DNA of 64,000 nucleotides from Curtobacterium sp. MCPF17_052 (GCF_003234085.1 NZ_QKSD01000005.1:124001-188000); one strand, 5' to 3'; shown: positions 31,381 through 40,506, counted from the stretch's first letter. The notes: generated from the sequence alone by a model not told the origin. Translations and numbers: made by a program.

Positions 31381-32571
31381 GTGGTCCGGACACCTGCCCG
31401 AGCGTGGACGATGCTCGCGCTCGGGGTCGCCGCGCAGGCCGCCGGGACGCTCGTCGTCACCGCACCGGCACTGCTCATCCCGCACCTCCACGCGCAGGGC
31501 ATGCCACTCGCACAGGCCGGGCTGCTCGCGGCGGCCCCGACGGCGGGGATGGTGCTGACGCTGATCGCCTGGGGCGCGGTGGCCGACCGGATCGGTGAGC
31601 GGATCGTGATCGCGGGCGGTCTGGTGCTCACCACGCTCGCGGTCGCCGGAGCCTGGCTGGCGGACGACGACACGGTGTTGCTCGGCGTCGCGTTCCTGGC
31701 AGCCGGGATGACGAGCGCCTCGACGAACGCGGCGAGCGGCCGGGTCGTCGTCGGCTGGTTCCCGAAGGAGCGGCGCGGCCTCGCGATGGGGATCCGGCAG
31801 ATGTCGCAGCCGCTGGGGGTGACCCTGGCGGCCGTGACGGTGCCCCGGCTCGCCGAGGCGTCGGGCATCCGCAGCGCGCTGGTCCTGCCGGTCGTCCTGT
31901 GCGCGGTGCTCGCGGTGGTCTGCGCGGTCGGGATCGTGGACCCGCCGCGCCCGTCCCGTCCGGCGTCGGGCGGCGATGCCGGCGCCGCAGTCGGCACCGC
32001 GAACCCCTACCGCGCCACCGGCTTCCTCTGGCGGATCCACGCGGTCTCGATCCTGCTCGTGGTCCCCCAGTTCACCCTGTCGACCTACGGGTTGGTCTGG
32101 CTCGTCACCCTCGGCTGGTCGACCGCCACCGCCGGGCTGCTGGTCGGGGCGGCGCAGTTCGTCGGCGCGATCGGCCGGATCCTGGTCGGGTTCTGGAGTG
32201 ACCGGGTCGGCTCCCGGGTCGGGCCGTTGCGGGTGGTCGCTGTGTCAGCCGCCGCGGTGATGGCGGTCCTGGCCCTGGTCGACGTCGCGCACCTGCCCGC
32301 GGCCGCCGTGGTGCTGGTCGTGGCGACGAGCGTCACGGTCGCCGACAACGGGCTGGCGTACACGTCGGTCGCCGAAGCCGCCGGCCCCTCGTGGTCCGGT
32401 CGGGCGTTGGGCGCACAGAACACCGGGCAGTTCATCGCGGCGAGCGCCGTCGGCCCGGGCATCGGCGCACTGGTCGGGCTGGTCGGCTTCGCCGGGTCGT
32501 TCCTGCTGGTGGCGGCGCTGCCGGTGCTGGCGCTGCCGCTCGTGCCGCGGGTGGACCGGTCGCACGACTGA
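31381..32571 (+). CDS. Major facilitator superfamily transporter
   Basis: This 396-residue protein has 12 hydrophobic segments and MFS features. The loop 2-3 motif AVADRIGERIVIAGG corresponds to motif A (GxLaDrxGrr). The symmetric loop in the second half, GFWSDRVGSRVGPLR, repeats it. The start is taken as GTG at 31381, with GGGGAG close upstream; an ATG at 31411 is a possible later start. The divergent GntR gene probably controls it. The substrate is not readable; a small organic acid or a drug-like compound would both be typical. Confidence 0.85.
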   Translation: MVRTPARAWTMLALGVAAQAAGTLVVTAPALLIPHLHAQGMPLAQAGLLAAAPTAGMVLTLIAWGAVADRIGERIVIAGGLVLTTLAVAGAWLADDDTVLLGVAFLAAGMTSASTNAASGRVVVGWFPKERRGLAMGIRQMSQPLGVTLAAVTVPRLAEASGIRSALVLPVVLCAVLAVVCAVGIVDPPRPSRPASGGDAGAAVGTANPYRATGFLWRIHAVSILLVVPQFTLSTYGLVWLVTLGWSTATAGLLVGAAQFVGAIGRILVGFWSDRVGSRVGPLRVVAVSAAAVMAVLALVDVAHLPAAAVVLVVATSVTVADNGLAYTSVAEAAGPSWSGRALGAQNTGQFIAASAVGPGIGALVGLVGFAGSFLLVAALPVLALPLVPRVDRSHD

Positions 32572-32639
32572 CCCGCGACGTCGACCGCCCGCGATGCCGG
32601 GCGACCCGCGACACCGACCGACCCACGACGGGCCGGGGC

Positions 32640-32687
32640 GACGGACGGGAGGCTCGTGGCGGCACCGCCACGAGCCTCCCGTCCGTC
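32640..32687. terminator. Very long perfect hairpin between convergent genes (contains palindromic element)
   Basis: A perfect 23-bp inverted repeat (32640-32662 with 32665-32687) has only 2 bases between the arms, so the real loop is 4-6 nt. It lies between the convergent MFS and baeRF genes and can end transcripts from both sides. Its core is a copy of the 42-bp dispersed element. Confidence 0.85.
32643..32684. repeat. 42-bp palindromic element, copy B (best-preserved)
   Basis: The arms GGACGGGAGGCTCG and CGAGCCTCCCGTCC are exact complements and sit 14 nt apart. The interior TGGCGG-CA-CCGCCA is also self-complementary. This is the most perfect copy in the window. Confidence 0.85.
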
Positions 32688-32719
32688 ATCGGGTCACCGT
32701 CTGCCGCGTCGGGCGCGGG

Positions 32720-33892
32720 TCAGGCCCCCGGGATCTCCGGCCCGGTCCGCCAGCGGAGCAGCGCAGCGGCCGGTGCGCCGCCCGGCAGTGCCGCGGTGTT
32801 GGCGTACACGACCTCGGCGTCGGTCAGGAGCGCCGCACGGACGATCCCGACGGGTGCCGGGACGTGCCCGAGCACGGTTGCGCCGAGTGCCTGCTCCGGC
32901 GCCGTCGCGATCCACGGCGCTGCGTCGAGGGCCAGGACGGTGCGGTCCTCGAAGCCCGCGGGGTCGAGGACCACGATCGAGGGCTGCGCCTGCTGCAGGG
33001 CCTCGACCACCGGGCCGAGTCCGGCCGCGACCTCACCGTCCCCGCGACCGTCGTGGGTGCGGAGCAGGTCCTCGACGTCGTGTCGGCGCTGGGCGACGAC
33101 CCGGGCGAGGGCGATGTCCACGTGCTCGCGGACGCCGTCCTCCGACGCGTCCGAGGCGCGGGGGTCGATCGGCACCTCGGACAGGAGCGGCGCGGTGGCC
33201 TTCGTCTTCGACAACTCGGTGATGAGCAGCTGGCGGGCACGGATGTCGCCGGCGACGATCACGAGCCGGGGCGACAGCCGGTCGACGGCGTCCTGCACGG
33301 CGGCGGCGACCTCGGACTCGTTCTGCCGCCACAGCTCCTCGGTGTGGTGCTGCCAGCGCAGGTGCGCCCAGCCACCGCCCTGGAACTTGTGGAGCGTGTC
33401 GGTCCGACCCTGCACCTCCTGCTCGTCGCGCTGGTCCGGGTGGTCAGCGTGCCCGAGACGGTACGCCCGGTACCCGCCGCCACCGCGTCCGACCTCGACG
33501 ACCAGGAACGGGACGTCGAGCGGCCGGTGCGCCAGGAGTGGCACGAGGTCGGGGACGGCTCCGTGCCCGACCGACTCCGGTCCGTGCATGTGCCCGGGGA
33601 GCACCTCGCTGAGCACGAGTTCGCCGTCGTGGACGAGCACGTACCGGTTCACGGGTGCGGGGACGCCCGGCGTCTCCTCGAGTTCCGCCATCACGGTGTC
33701 GATGACGGCGGCGTCGGCTCCTGCTGCCCGGAGCGCGTCCTCGGCCTTCCGGCGCTGCAGGGCGGCGAGGTGCTGCGGGTCCTCGCGGTCCCCGGAGGCG
33801 TCCACGTAGGCCCAGGTCCACGTCCCGCCGCCGGCGAGTCGGGAGCCGAGTGCCCGACCGTCCTCGGTGGTCTCATTCTGCGTGATCGGCAT
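32720..33892 (-). CDS. baeRF family protein (Rv2629-like, Vms1/eRF1-related)
   Basis: This 390-residue protein resembles bacterial relatives of archaeal/eukaryotic release factor 1 (baeRF, Rv2629 type). The central glycine-rich motif GGGWAHLRWQHH replaces the GGQ loop of eRF1. It is followed by a domain with LVIVAGDIRARQLLITEL and a C-terminal domain (VVEALQQAQPSIVVLDP). Relatives are linked to stress and hypoxia or ribosome rescue and peptidyl-tRNA release. Whether this one acts on ribosomes is inferred from homology only. ATG at 33892 has GGAGG 6 nt upstream and lies inside the 3' end of the acidic-protein gene (20-nt overlap), so the two are co-translated. Confidence 0.75.
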   Translation of the reverse strand: MPITQNETTEDGRALGSRLAGGGTWTWAYVDASGDREDPQHLAALQRRKAEDALRAAGADAAVIDTVMAELEETPGVPAPVNRYVLVHDGELVLSEVLPGHMHGPESVGHGAVPDLVPLLAHRPLDVPFLVVEVGRGGGGYRAYRLGHADHPDQRDEQEVQGRTDTLHKFQGGGWAHLRWQHHTEELWRQNESEVAAAVQDAVDRLSPRLVIVAGDIRARQLLITELSKTKATAPLLSEVPIDPRASDASEDGVREHVDIALARVVAQRRHDVEDLLRTHDGRGDGEVAAGLGPVVEALQQAQPSIVVLDPAGFEDRTVLALDAAPWIATAPEQALGATVLGHVPAPVGIVRAALLTDAEVVYANTAALPGGAPAAALLRWRTGPEIPGA

Positions 33893-34307
33893 CGTCGCCT
33901 CCAGTCGTCGCGGTGCTCAGGTCGGGGGTGGTCGGGGTCGCGTCGGGCACGGCCGCGTTCGTGGCGGTGACGTCCGCCGCGTCGTCGTCGGCACCGGCCG
34001 TCGAGGTCGAGTAGACCGTCGCGTCGGCGCCGTCCCCGCTGCCGTCCGGTTCCTCGGCGGCGACGCCGGCCGGGTCGTCGGGGGCGTCGACATCCGTGGT
34101 GTCGTCGACGAGGCTGCCCTCGAGGTCGCCGTCGTAGCCGGACGCCCGCACGGTCTCGGCGTCGTCGGTGTCGTCGGGCACCGGTTCGGACTGCCGGAAC
34201 TCCTCGACGTGGGCGTTGCTGCCGTGTCCCTGGACGATGCTCTGCGCCTCGTGCGCGAGCTGGTCGTCGAGCTCCGGGTTGTGGGTGGTGTTCCCGCGTT
34301 CGATCAT
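33873..34307 (-). CDS. Acidic low-complexity hypothetical protein
   Basis: This 144-residue protein is strongly acidic and rich in Asp, Ala and Thr (DDTTDVDAPDDPAG, TSTAGADDDAADVTA), with a slightly more ordered start (NPELDDQLAHEAQSIVQGHG). No membrane segment or signal is seen, and it is likely disordered. ATG at 34307 has GAGGAG about 7 nt upstream. The 3' end overlaps the baeRF gene by 20 nt, so the two form an operon. I do not recognise the family. Confidence 0.65.
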   Translation of the reverse strand: MIERGNTTHNPELDDQLAHEAQSIVQGHGSNAHVEEFRQSEPVPDDTDDAETVRASGYDGDLEGSLVDDTTDVDAPDDPAGVAAEEPDGSGDGADATVYSTSTAGADDDAADVTATNAAVPDATPTTPDLSTATTGGDDADHAE

Positions 34308-34533
34308 CGTTGCTCCTCTCGTGGGCATCCCACGGTCCGCGAGCGTCCCTGACCCCGTTCGCAGGTGCCGCGTCCTGGTGGACGGGCGGCCGATCCGCGC
34401 CGCGGCGGACGATGCTGACAGCAGCGGAGCAGGAACCGACCACACTGGACTGCACGACGGCGTGCCCCCGGAGGCCCGGCCGCGCCACTCCCCCGTGCAC
34501 CGGTGCGGGGCCTCACGGAAGGACTGGTCGAGG

Positions 34534-37500
34534 TTGACCTCTGCCGCACTCGACGACCTGCACTCGACCGCCCCGGGCTCGACGTCGCGACGGGCACCGC
34601 GTGCCTGGTTGCACACCGACGCGCCGTCCCTGTCGTTGCACGGCGACTGGGACTTCCGGTGGTCACCGGTGGCCGACGCCCCCGGGTTCGAGGACCCCGA
34701 CGGGTGGGGGTCGCTCCCGGTGCCGTCGCACTGGGTGCTGCACGGTCACGGTGCGCCGAGCTACACGAACGTGCAGTACCCGTTCCCGGTCGACCCGCCG
34801 CACCCGCCGGACGAGAACCCGACCGGTGACCACCGCCGGACGTTCACCCTGCCGGACTCCTTCGACGGGGCAGCGCGCGTGCTGCTCCGCTTCGACGGGG
34901 TGGAGTCGCACTACCGGGTGTGGTTGAACGACACCGTCGTCGGGTGGTCGACCGGGTCCCGGCTCGCCACCGAGTTCGACGTGACGTCGCTGCTCCGCCC
35001 GGGGTCGAACGAGATCCGGGTCCGGGTGCACCAGTGGTCGGCGGCCTCGTACCTCGAGGACCAGGACCAGTGGTGGCTACCCGGCATCTTCCGCGACGTC
35101 ACCCTGCTGGCACGGCCCACCGCCCCGATCGACGACGTGTTCGTGCGCGCCGGCTGGACCGCCTCGCCCGGGGACGTGGTGTCCGCCGGGACGGCTGCGT
35201 CCGGTCGGCCGTCGACCGGGACGGGCACGATCTCGGTGCCGACGATCGACGCCGTGTTCCCGGTGCACTTCGCCGTACCCGAACTCGGCGTGGACGTGAC
35301 CTGGGCCAGCGCCGACGACGTCGCCCCGATCACCGTCGAAGGCGTCGAACCGTGGAGCGCCGAACTCCCGCGGCTGTACGACGCGACGCTGACGTCGGGG
35401 GGCGGCGGCGCTGTCGGCGGCTCCCTCGACGGGGAGACCGTGTCGCTGCGCCTGGGCTTCCGGAGCGTGCAGATCGTGGGCGACCGTTTCCTGGTCAACG
35501 GCGAGCGCGTCGTGTTCCACGGCGTGAACCGTCACGAGACGCACCCCGTCCGCGGCCGGGTGTTCGACGAGGCCCACGCCCGCGCCGACATGGCGCTCAT
35601 GAAGCAGAGCAACGTCAACGCGATCCGCACCTCGCACTACCCGCCGCACCCGCGGGTGCTCGACCTGGCGGACGAACTCGGCTTCTGGGTGGTCCTGGAG
35701 TGCGACCTCGAGACGCACGGCTTCGAGTTCCAGGGGTGGCTCGGCAACCCGTCCGACGACCCGGCGTGGGAGGACGCCTACCTCGACCGCGTCGCCCGCA
35801 CCGTCGAGCGCGACAAGAACCACGCCTCGATCGTGATGTGGTCGCTCGGCAACGAGTCCGGCACCGGCCGGAACCTCGCCGCGATGGCGCAGTGGGTGCA
35901 CGCCCGCGACCCCGAGCGTCCGGTCCACTACGAGGGCGACTACACGGGCGAGTACACCGACGTCTACTCACGGATGTACCCGACGCTGCAGGAGACCGAG
36001 TCGATCGGCGGCGGTCCGGCCACTCCCCTGCTCGGCTGCGGTCCCGCCGAGGCGGCACGACAGCGGTCGAAGCCCTTCATCCACTGCGAGTACGTGCACG
36101 CGATGGGCAACGGTCCCGGGCAGATCGCCGAGTACGAGGCCCTGGTCGACCGCTACCCACGCCTGCACGGCGGCTTCGTGTGGGAGTGGCGGGACCACGG
36201 ACTGCTGGCGCACACGGACGACGGCACGCCCTACCACGCCTACGGAGGCGACTTCCACGAGGTCGTCCACGACGGGAACTTCGTGATGGACGGCCTGGTG
36301 CTGCCGGACGACACCCCCACCCCGGGGCTGGCGGAGTTCGCGGCGGTCGTCGCGCCGGTCCGCCTGTCCGTCTCGGACACGACGGTGCTGGTCGAGAACC
36401 GGTACCACTCGGCCTCCACCGCGGGGCTGCGGTTCTGCTGGACCCTCTCGCGGAACGGCGTCGTCGAGGCGTCCGGGCGGCTCGCCCCCGGGATCGTCGC
36501 GGTGCGGCAGTCCGCCACGGTGCCGGTGCCCGACGAGGTGCTGGCGGCAGCCCGGGCCGATGCGGGCTCCCTCGCGCCGGGCGACGAGCTGTGGCTCGAC
36601 GTCGTCGCGGAGCTCGCCGGTCCGACCGCCTGGGCGGACACCGGGCACGTGGTGGCACGCACCCAGGCGCTCGTGGCGAGCCGACCGGCGGCGGTGCCAC
36701 GGGCCTCCAGTCGGGGCTGGGACGGCGACCGTCTCGGGGAGGCGACCTTCACCGCACGCGGTGACCTCGCGACGTTCAGGGGCCACGACGTGTCCGGCCC
36801 GCGGCTCGAGCTGTGGCGGGCGCCGACGGACAACGACCGTGGTGCCTCGCAGGGCGGGTACGAGACCTCGGACCCGGTGCTGACCCTCGGCGTCGGCGAC
36901 CCGACGGCGCCCTCGTCGGCGTCGCGGTGGGAGGCCCGTGGTCTCGACCGTCTGACCCACCGGCTGGTGTCCGTGACGCGAACCGACGACGGCCTGGTGC
37001 AGCGGGTCCGGGTCGCGGCGGCGAACAGCGGTGCCGGCGTCGAGGTCACGCACCGGTGGACCCTGACCGACGCCGGACTGCTGCTCCGGACGGACGCCAT
37101 GCCGTTCGGCGGCTGGGACGTCACCTGGCCGCGGATCGGCGTGCGTATCGACCTGCCCGCCGCGCTGCTGTCGGAGACGGCCTCGTGGTTCGGGACCGGG
37201 CCGGACGAGTCGTACGCGGACTCCTCGCACGCGGCACGGGTCGGGCGGTTCCAGGCGCCGGTGTCGGCGATGACCACGCGCTACTCGATGCCGCAGGAGA
37301 GCGGGCACCGGCCGGAACTCCGGACGCTGAGCGTGGGGCCGATCACCGTGACGACCCTGCCGGATCCCGCATCGGGGCACCGCGCCGGGTTCACCCTGAC
37401 GCCGTGGACCGCGCAGCAGGTCGGGCGTGCCGGGCACCCGCACGAGCTGCCGGTGCCGGACGCGCTGTACCTGTACCTCGACGACGCGCAGCACGGGCTC

Positions 37501-37584
37501 GGGAGTCGGGCGTGCGGGCTCGACGTGCTGCCGGAGCACCAGCTCTGGCCGAGCGCGCGGAGCTGGAGCGTCCTGCTGGCGTAG
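34534..37584 (+). CDS. lacZ: GH2 beta-galactosidase (LacZ-type)
   Basis: This protein of about 1016 residues is close to the 1023 of E. coli LacZ. It has the sugar-binding jelly-roll domain (SLSLHGDWDFRWSP, VPSHWVLHG, DGVESHYRVWLND), Ig-like domains and the TIM barrel. The acid/base Glu is in WSLGNESGTG and the nucleophile Glu in FIHCEYVHAMGNGPG. The C-terminal beta-sandwich domain 5 follows (LELWRAPTDNDRG, WFGTGPDESYADS). No signal peptide is visible, so it is cytoplasmic. The TTG at 34534 is the best start, with GGAAGGA 10 nt upstream, but the exact start is uncertain because other GTG codons lie further upstream in frame. It stands alone, without an adjacent transporter. The expected substrates are lactose-like beta-galactosides. 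Confidence 0.85.
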   Translation: MTSAALDDLHSTAPGSTSRRAPRAWLHTDAPSLSLHGDWDFRWSPVADAPGFEDPDGWGSLPVPSHWVLHGHGAPSYTNVQYPFPVDPPHPPDENPTGDHRRTFTLPDSFDGAARVLLRFDGVESHYRVWLNDTVVGWSTGSRLATEFDVTSLLRPGSNEIRVRVHQWSAASYLEDQDQWWLPGIFRDVTLLARPTAPIDDVFVRAGWTASPGDVVSAGTAASGRPSTGTGTISVPTIDAVFPVHFAVPELGVDVTWASADDVAPITVEGVEPWSAELPRLYDATLTSGGGGAVGGSLDGETVSLRLGFRSVQIVGDRFLVNGERVVFHGVNRHETHPVRGRVFDEAHARADMALMKQSNVNAIRTSHYPPHPRVLDLADELGFWVVLECDLETHGFEFQGWLGNPSDDPAWEDAYLDRVARTVERDKNHASIVMWSLGNESGTGRNLAAMAQWVHARDPERPVHYEGDYTGEYTDVYSRMYPTLQETESIGGGPATPLLGCGPAEAARQRSKPFIHCEYVHAMGNGPGQIAEYEALVDRYPRLHGGFVWEWRDHGLLAHTDDGTPYHAYGGDFHEVVHDGNFVMDGLVLPDDTPTPGLAEFAAVVAPVRLSVSDTTVLVENRYHSASTAGLRFCWTLSRNGVVEASGRLAPGIVAVRQSATVPVPDEVLAAARADAGSLAPGDELWLDVVAELAGPTAWADTGHVVARTQALVASRPAAVPRASSRGWDGDRLGEATFTARGDLATFRGHDVSGPRLELWRAPTDNDRGASQGGYETSDPVLTLGVGDPTAPSSASRWEARGLDRLTHRLVSVTRTDDGLVQRVRVAAANSGAGVEVTHRWTLTDAGLLLRTDAMPFGGWDVTWPRIGVRIDLPAALLSETASWFGTGPDESYADSSHAARVGRFQAPVSAMTTRYSMPQESGHRPELRTLSVGPITVTTLPDPASGHRAGFTLTPWTAQQVGRAGHPHELPVPDALYLYLDDAQHGLGSRACGLDVLPEHQLWPSARSWSVLLA

Positions 37585-37653
37585 CGGGGCGCCGGAGCCG
37601 GCGCCGGAGCCGCCGCCGGCCGGGGCCAACGGCACCCGGTGCCGGCTGGCGCC

Positions 37654-37713
37654 GCACAACAGGAACCCGTCCGAACCAGGGGATCCCCCGGTTCGAACGG
37701 GTTCCTGTTGTGC
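37654..37713. terminator. Long bidirectional hairpin after lacZ
   Basis: A 26-nt arm starting GCACAACAGGAACCCGT (37654-37679) pairs with 37688-37713, with very few mismatches and an 8-nt loop. The clear mismatch (C at 37671) becomes a G-U pair when read from the minus strand. It lies between convergent lacZ and the DUF3151 gene. Confidence 0.8.
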
Positions 37714-37761
37714 CCAGCCGCAGTGCGGCGCGGCCGGTCGCGGCGGCGCCGCGGCGCGGCG

Positions 37762-38184
37762 TCAGCCGCGCGCGATGGCCTCGGCGGCCGTGGGGTCGGC
37801 GCCGTCGAGGAACTGCGTCAGCCGCTCGGCCTCGCCCGGCTCCTCGATCGCCTCGGCCGCCCGGCGCAGCGCGAACAGGCTCCGGAGCACGCCACGGTTC
37901 GGCTCGTGCGACCACGGCACCGGCCCGGCTCCGCGCCACCCGGCCTTCCGCAGGGCGTCGAGGCCGCGGTGGTACCCGACCCGGGCGTACGCGTAGGACT
38001 CGACGGTCGCGCCGCGTGCCCACGCCTCGTCGGCGAGCATCGCCCACGCCAGGCTCGACGACGGGGAGGACACCACCACCGAGGCGACGGGAGCGCCCGC
38101 CGCCAGGGCCGCGTCCACCTCGGGCTCGGCGGCCAGCAGCGTCTCGGGGTTGGTCGAGGGGTTCGGGAGCAGGTTGTCCGGCAT
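37762..38184 (-). CDS. DUF3151 family protein
   Basis: This 140-residue protein matches the actinobacterial DUF3151 family by its central segment SSSLAWAMLADEAWARG, YAYARVGYHRGLDALRKAGWRGAG-like region and the PWSHEPNRGVLRSLFAL motif. It is helical, soluble and of unknown function. ATG at 38184 is chosen because TAGCGT lies exactly 7 nt upstream, consistent with a leaderless transcript. A GTG three codons earlier would overlap that spacing. Confidence 0.8.
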   Translation of the reverse strand: MPDNLLPNPSTNPETLLAAEPEVDAALAAGAPVASVVVSSPSSSLAWAMLADEAWARGATVESYAYARVGYHRGLDALRKAGWRGAGPVPWSHEPNRGVLRSLFALRRAAEAIEEPGEAERLTQFLDGADPTAAEAIARG

Positions 38185-38211
38185 GCCCGCCACGCTACTT
38201 GAGCCGCCCGG

Positions 38212-38553
38212 TCACTTCAGCGGGTCGTGTCCCCAGTTCATGAGCGAGTACCGCCACCGGGTGTCCTCGACGTCGCCCGAGGGTCGCTGCTCCATGTGCC
38301 GCGCCACGTACCCGACGACCTTCCGCATGTGCGCGTAGTCGTCGTCGGTGTACTCGCCCTGCTTCTTGCGGAGGATCCGCACGATGTGCCGCCCGGACTC
38401 GTGCCCGGTCGACTCGGAGGCACCGTCCTTCTTCTGGCCGACCTCCTTCGACTCGTCGGAGTCCAGCCAGTCCTGCAGCTGCGAGGCGGTCATGTTCACC
38501 GCGTCGGCGAAGTCGTCCCGGGTCTGCTTCTCGTCGTCAGCCATGTCGGACAT
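38212..38553 (-). CDS. DUF3140 family protein
   Basis: This 113-residue hydrophilic protein has the DUF3140 pattern (FADAVNMTASQLQDWL, ESGRHIVRILRKKQGEY, MRKVVGYVARHMEQRP, SLMNWGHDPLK). Its function is unknown. ATG codons at 38553 and 38544 are both possible, and neither has a clear ribosome site. It lies just upstream of the DUF3151 gene in the same direction, but that gene has its own leaderless-type box. Confidence 0.75.
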   Translation of the reverse strand: MSDMADDEKQTRDDFADAVNMTASQLQDWLDSDESKEVGQKKDGASESTGHESGRHIVRILRKKQGEYTDDDYAHMRKVVGYVARHMEQRPSGDVEDTRWRYSLMNWGHDPLK

Positions 38554-38731
38554 CTTGCGCGGCGCGACTGCGCGGTCGTACGGTGAGTCGTACCCCGTCG
38601 TCACGCGGGGCCCCGGTGCGGGACGACCGACCGGCGGCACGGGTGGCGGCCACGGGGCCTCCCGACGGGAACGGATCCGGCATTGCGCGAGACCACCGGC
38701 ACTGCGCCGCAGCAGCCGCTGTCCCTGCGCT

Positions 38732-38789
38732 GACACCGTGACCTCGCCCGCCTCCTCGCGGGTCTGCCGCCTCCGCGGCTGACGGTGTC
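38732..38789 (+). promoter_or_regulatory. Structured 5' leader upstream of the ABC-F gene
   Basis: An 8-bp long-range stem (GACACCGT at 38732-38739 with ACGGTGTC at 38782-38789) encloses two small perfect hairpins (CCCGC/GCGGG at 38747-38762 and GCCGC/GCGGC at 38766-38779). It ends 19 nt before the ribosome site GGAGG (38809-38813). Such a three-way structure could act as an attenuator, as is known for several antibiotic-resistance ABC-F genes. A role here is inferred. Confidence 0.45.
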
Positions 38790-38820
38790 GTGCGCCCGCA
38801 CGACCACCGGAGGCATCGCC

Positions 38821-40438
38821 ATGCCCATCAGCCCGTCCGTCGTCCTGCACGACGTCTCGTTCACCTGGCCCGACGGCTCCGTTGCGCTCGACCACCTCGC
38901 CGCCGCCTTCGGTCGTGGCCGCACCGCCCTGGTCGGGAGGAACGGTGCCGGGAAGTCCACCCTCGTCCGGCTGGTCACGGGCCAGCTCACCCCCACATCG
39001 GGCACCGTCACGACGACCGGCCCGGTGGACCACCTGCCGCAGCGACTCGCTGACATCGGGTCGCGCACTGCGGATGGTGGCCTGGAGGCCCGTCCCGCCT
39101 CCCCGCGCACGCACGGTCGCGGATCTGCTCGGGGTCGGCCCGCAGGTCCGGGCGCTCCGGGCCGTCCTCGCCGGGGACGCCACCCCGGAGCTCTTCGACG
39201 TGGTCGGCGACGCCTGGGACGTCGAGGAGCGCGCCGGGGCCGCACTCGCCGCACTCGACCTCGGTCCGGCGGACCTGGACCGGCCTGTCGACACACTGTC
39301 CGGCGGGCAGGCCGTGCTCGTGGCGGTGGCGGGCATCCGGCTCCGCGGTCGTCCGATCGCGTTCCTCGACGAACCGACGAACAACCTCGACCGCCGGGCA
39401 CGTGCCGCGCTCCTCGACATGGTGGACGGGTGGCGCGGGACCCTCGTCGTGGTGAGCCACGACCGGGAACTCCTCGAGCACGTCGACGAGGTCGTCGAGC
39501 TCCGTGACGGCGCCCTGACCGTGTTCGGCGGGACGTACTCGGCGTTCGAGGAGCACCTCGCCGTGCAGCAGGCCGCCGTCGAGCGCGAGGTCCGGGTCGC
39601 CGAACAGCGGCACCGTGCCGAGAAGCGTCAGCGCATCGAGGCCGAGACGACGATCGCGCGACGGGCGAAGGCAGGCGCGGCCTCGGCGTCGTCGATGCCG
39701 AAGATCGTGGCGAACGAGCGGCGGAAGCGCGCCGAGGCCACGGCAGGTCGGCTGCGCTCCGGGCACACGTCGGCCGAAGCGGCAGCGCTCGCGACCGCGC
39801 GGGAGGCCGGCCGACGGGTCCGTGACGACGAGCACCTGCACGTCGAGCTGCCCGACCCCGGAGTGGCCGCGTCCCGCCGGATCGCGACCGTCACGGTGCG
39901 CGGCCGGACGATGGTCGTGCAGGGGCCGGAGCGCATCGCCGTCGTCGGGGACAACGGCGTGGGCAAGACGACCCTGCTCGAGCACCTCGTCGGACTGCCG
40001 GGAGCGCGGCGGCACCCGCTGCCGGAGACGACAGCGGTGCCGCACACCGATTGGATCGGCTACCTGCCGCAGCGGAAGGACAGCCTCGACGACGATGCGA
40101 CCGTCCTCGAGAACGTCCGTCGGGTCGCCCCGGACACCGCACCAGCCGAACTGCGGAACCGGCTCGCGCGGCTGCTCGTCCGGGGCGACACGGTCGACCG
40201 GCCCGCCGGGTCGCTGTCCGGCGGGGAGCGGTTCCGGGTGGCGCTGGCCGGACTCGTGCTCGCCGACCCGCCGCCGCAGCTGCTGGTGCTCGACGAGCCG
40301 ACGAACGACCTCGACATGGCGAGCGTCGACCAGCTGGTGACGGCGCTCCGGGCCTACCGGGGTGCGCTGGTGGTCGTGAGCCACGACGACACGTTCCTCG
40401 ACCGGCTGGACCTGGACGGACGCGTGCACCTGCGCTGA
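38821..40438 (+). pseudogene. ABC-F ATPase gene broken by a 46-bp insertion
   Basis: The frame starting at ATG 38821 (GGAGG 7 nt upstream) encodes the first ATPase start with Walker A GRNGAGKST and runs to about LPQRLADIGSRT. From about 39113 the same protein continues in another frame (TVADLLGVGPQ) to the stop at 40438. The later part has signature LSGGQAVLVAVAG, Walker B LDEPTNNLD, the inter-domain linker, a second Walker A GDNGVGKTT, LSGGERFRVALA and LDEPTNDLD. Removing 46 nt (39069-39114) flanked by CGCAC restores a continuous 523-residue ABC-F protein. ABC-F proteins act on ribosomes, some giving resistance to ribosome-targeting antibiotics. As read, the gene yields a truncated product. 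A sequencing error is less likely, since the extra segment contains a recognisable repeat. Confidence 0.7.
39064..39114. repeat. 46-bp insertion carrying a palindromic-element relative, with CGCAC repeats
   Basis: The direct repeats CGCAC at 39064-39068 and 39110-39114 flank a segment containing GGCCTGGAGGCCCG (39079-39092) and CGCCTCC (39096-39102). The first 14-mer is identical to the left arm of the hairpin at 55639-55652. Confidence 0.65.
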
Positions 40439-40471
40439 GGACACCAGCGCCGGGCGTCGGCGTCGGCCGTC

Positions 40472-40506
40472 GGTGCCGGGTGCCGGGTGCCGGGTGCCGG
40501 GTGTCG
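40472..40506. repeat. Five tandem copies of a GGTGCCG heptamer
   Basis: Four exact GGTGCCG units are followed by one GGTGTCG in the gap between the convergent ABC-F and SDR genes. Copy number would be expected to vary between strains. Confidence 0.85.

Noticed and set aside
37688..37713. GTTCGAAC inside the hairpin after lacZ, resembling a tRNA T-loop
   Set aside because: No acceptor stem, anticodon arm or CCA-compatible layout surrounds it. It is part of a terminator-like inverted repeat.
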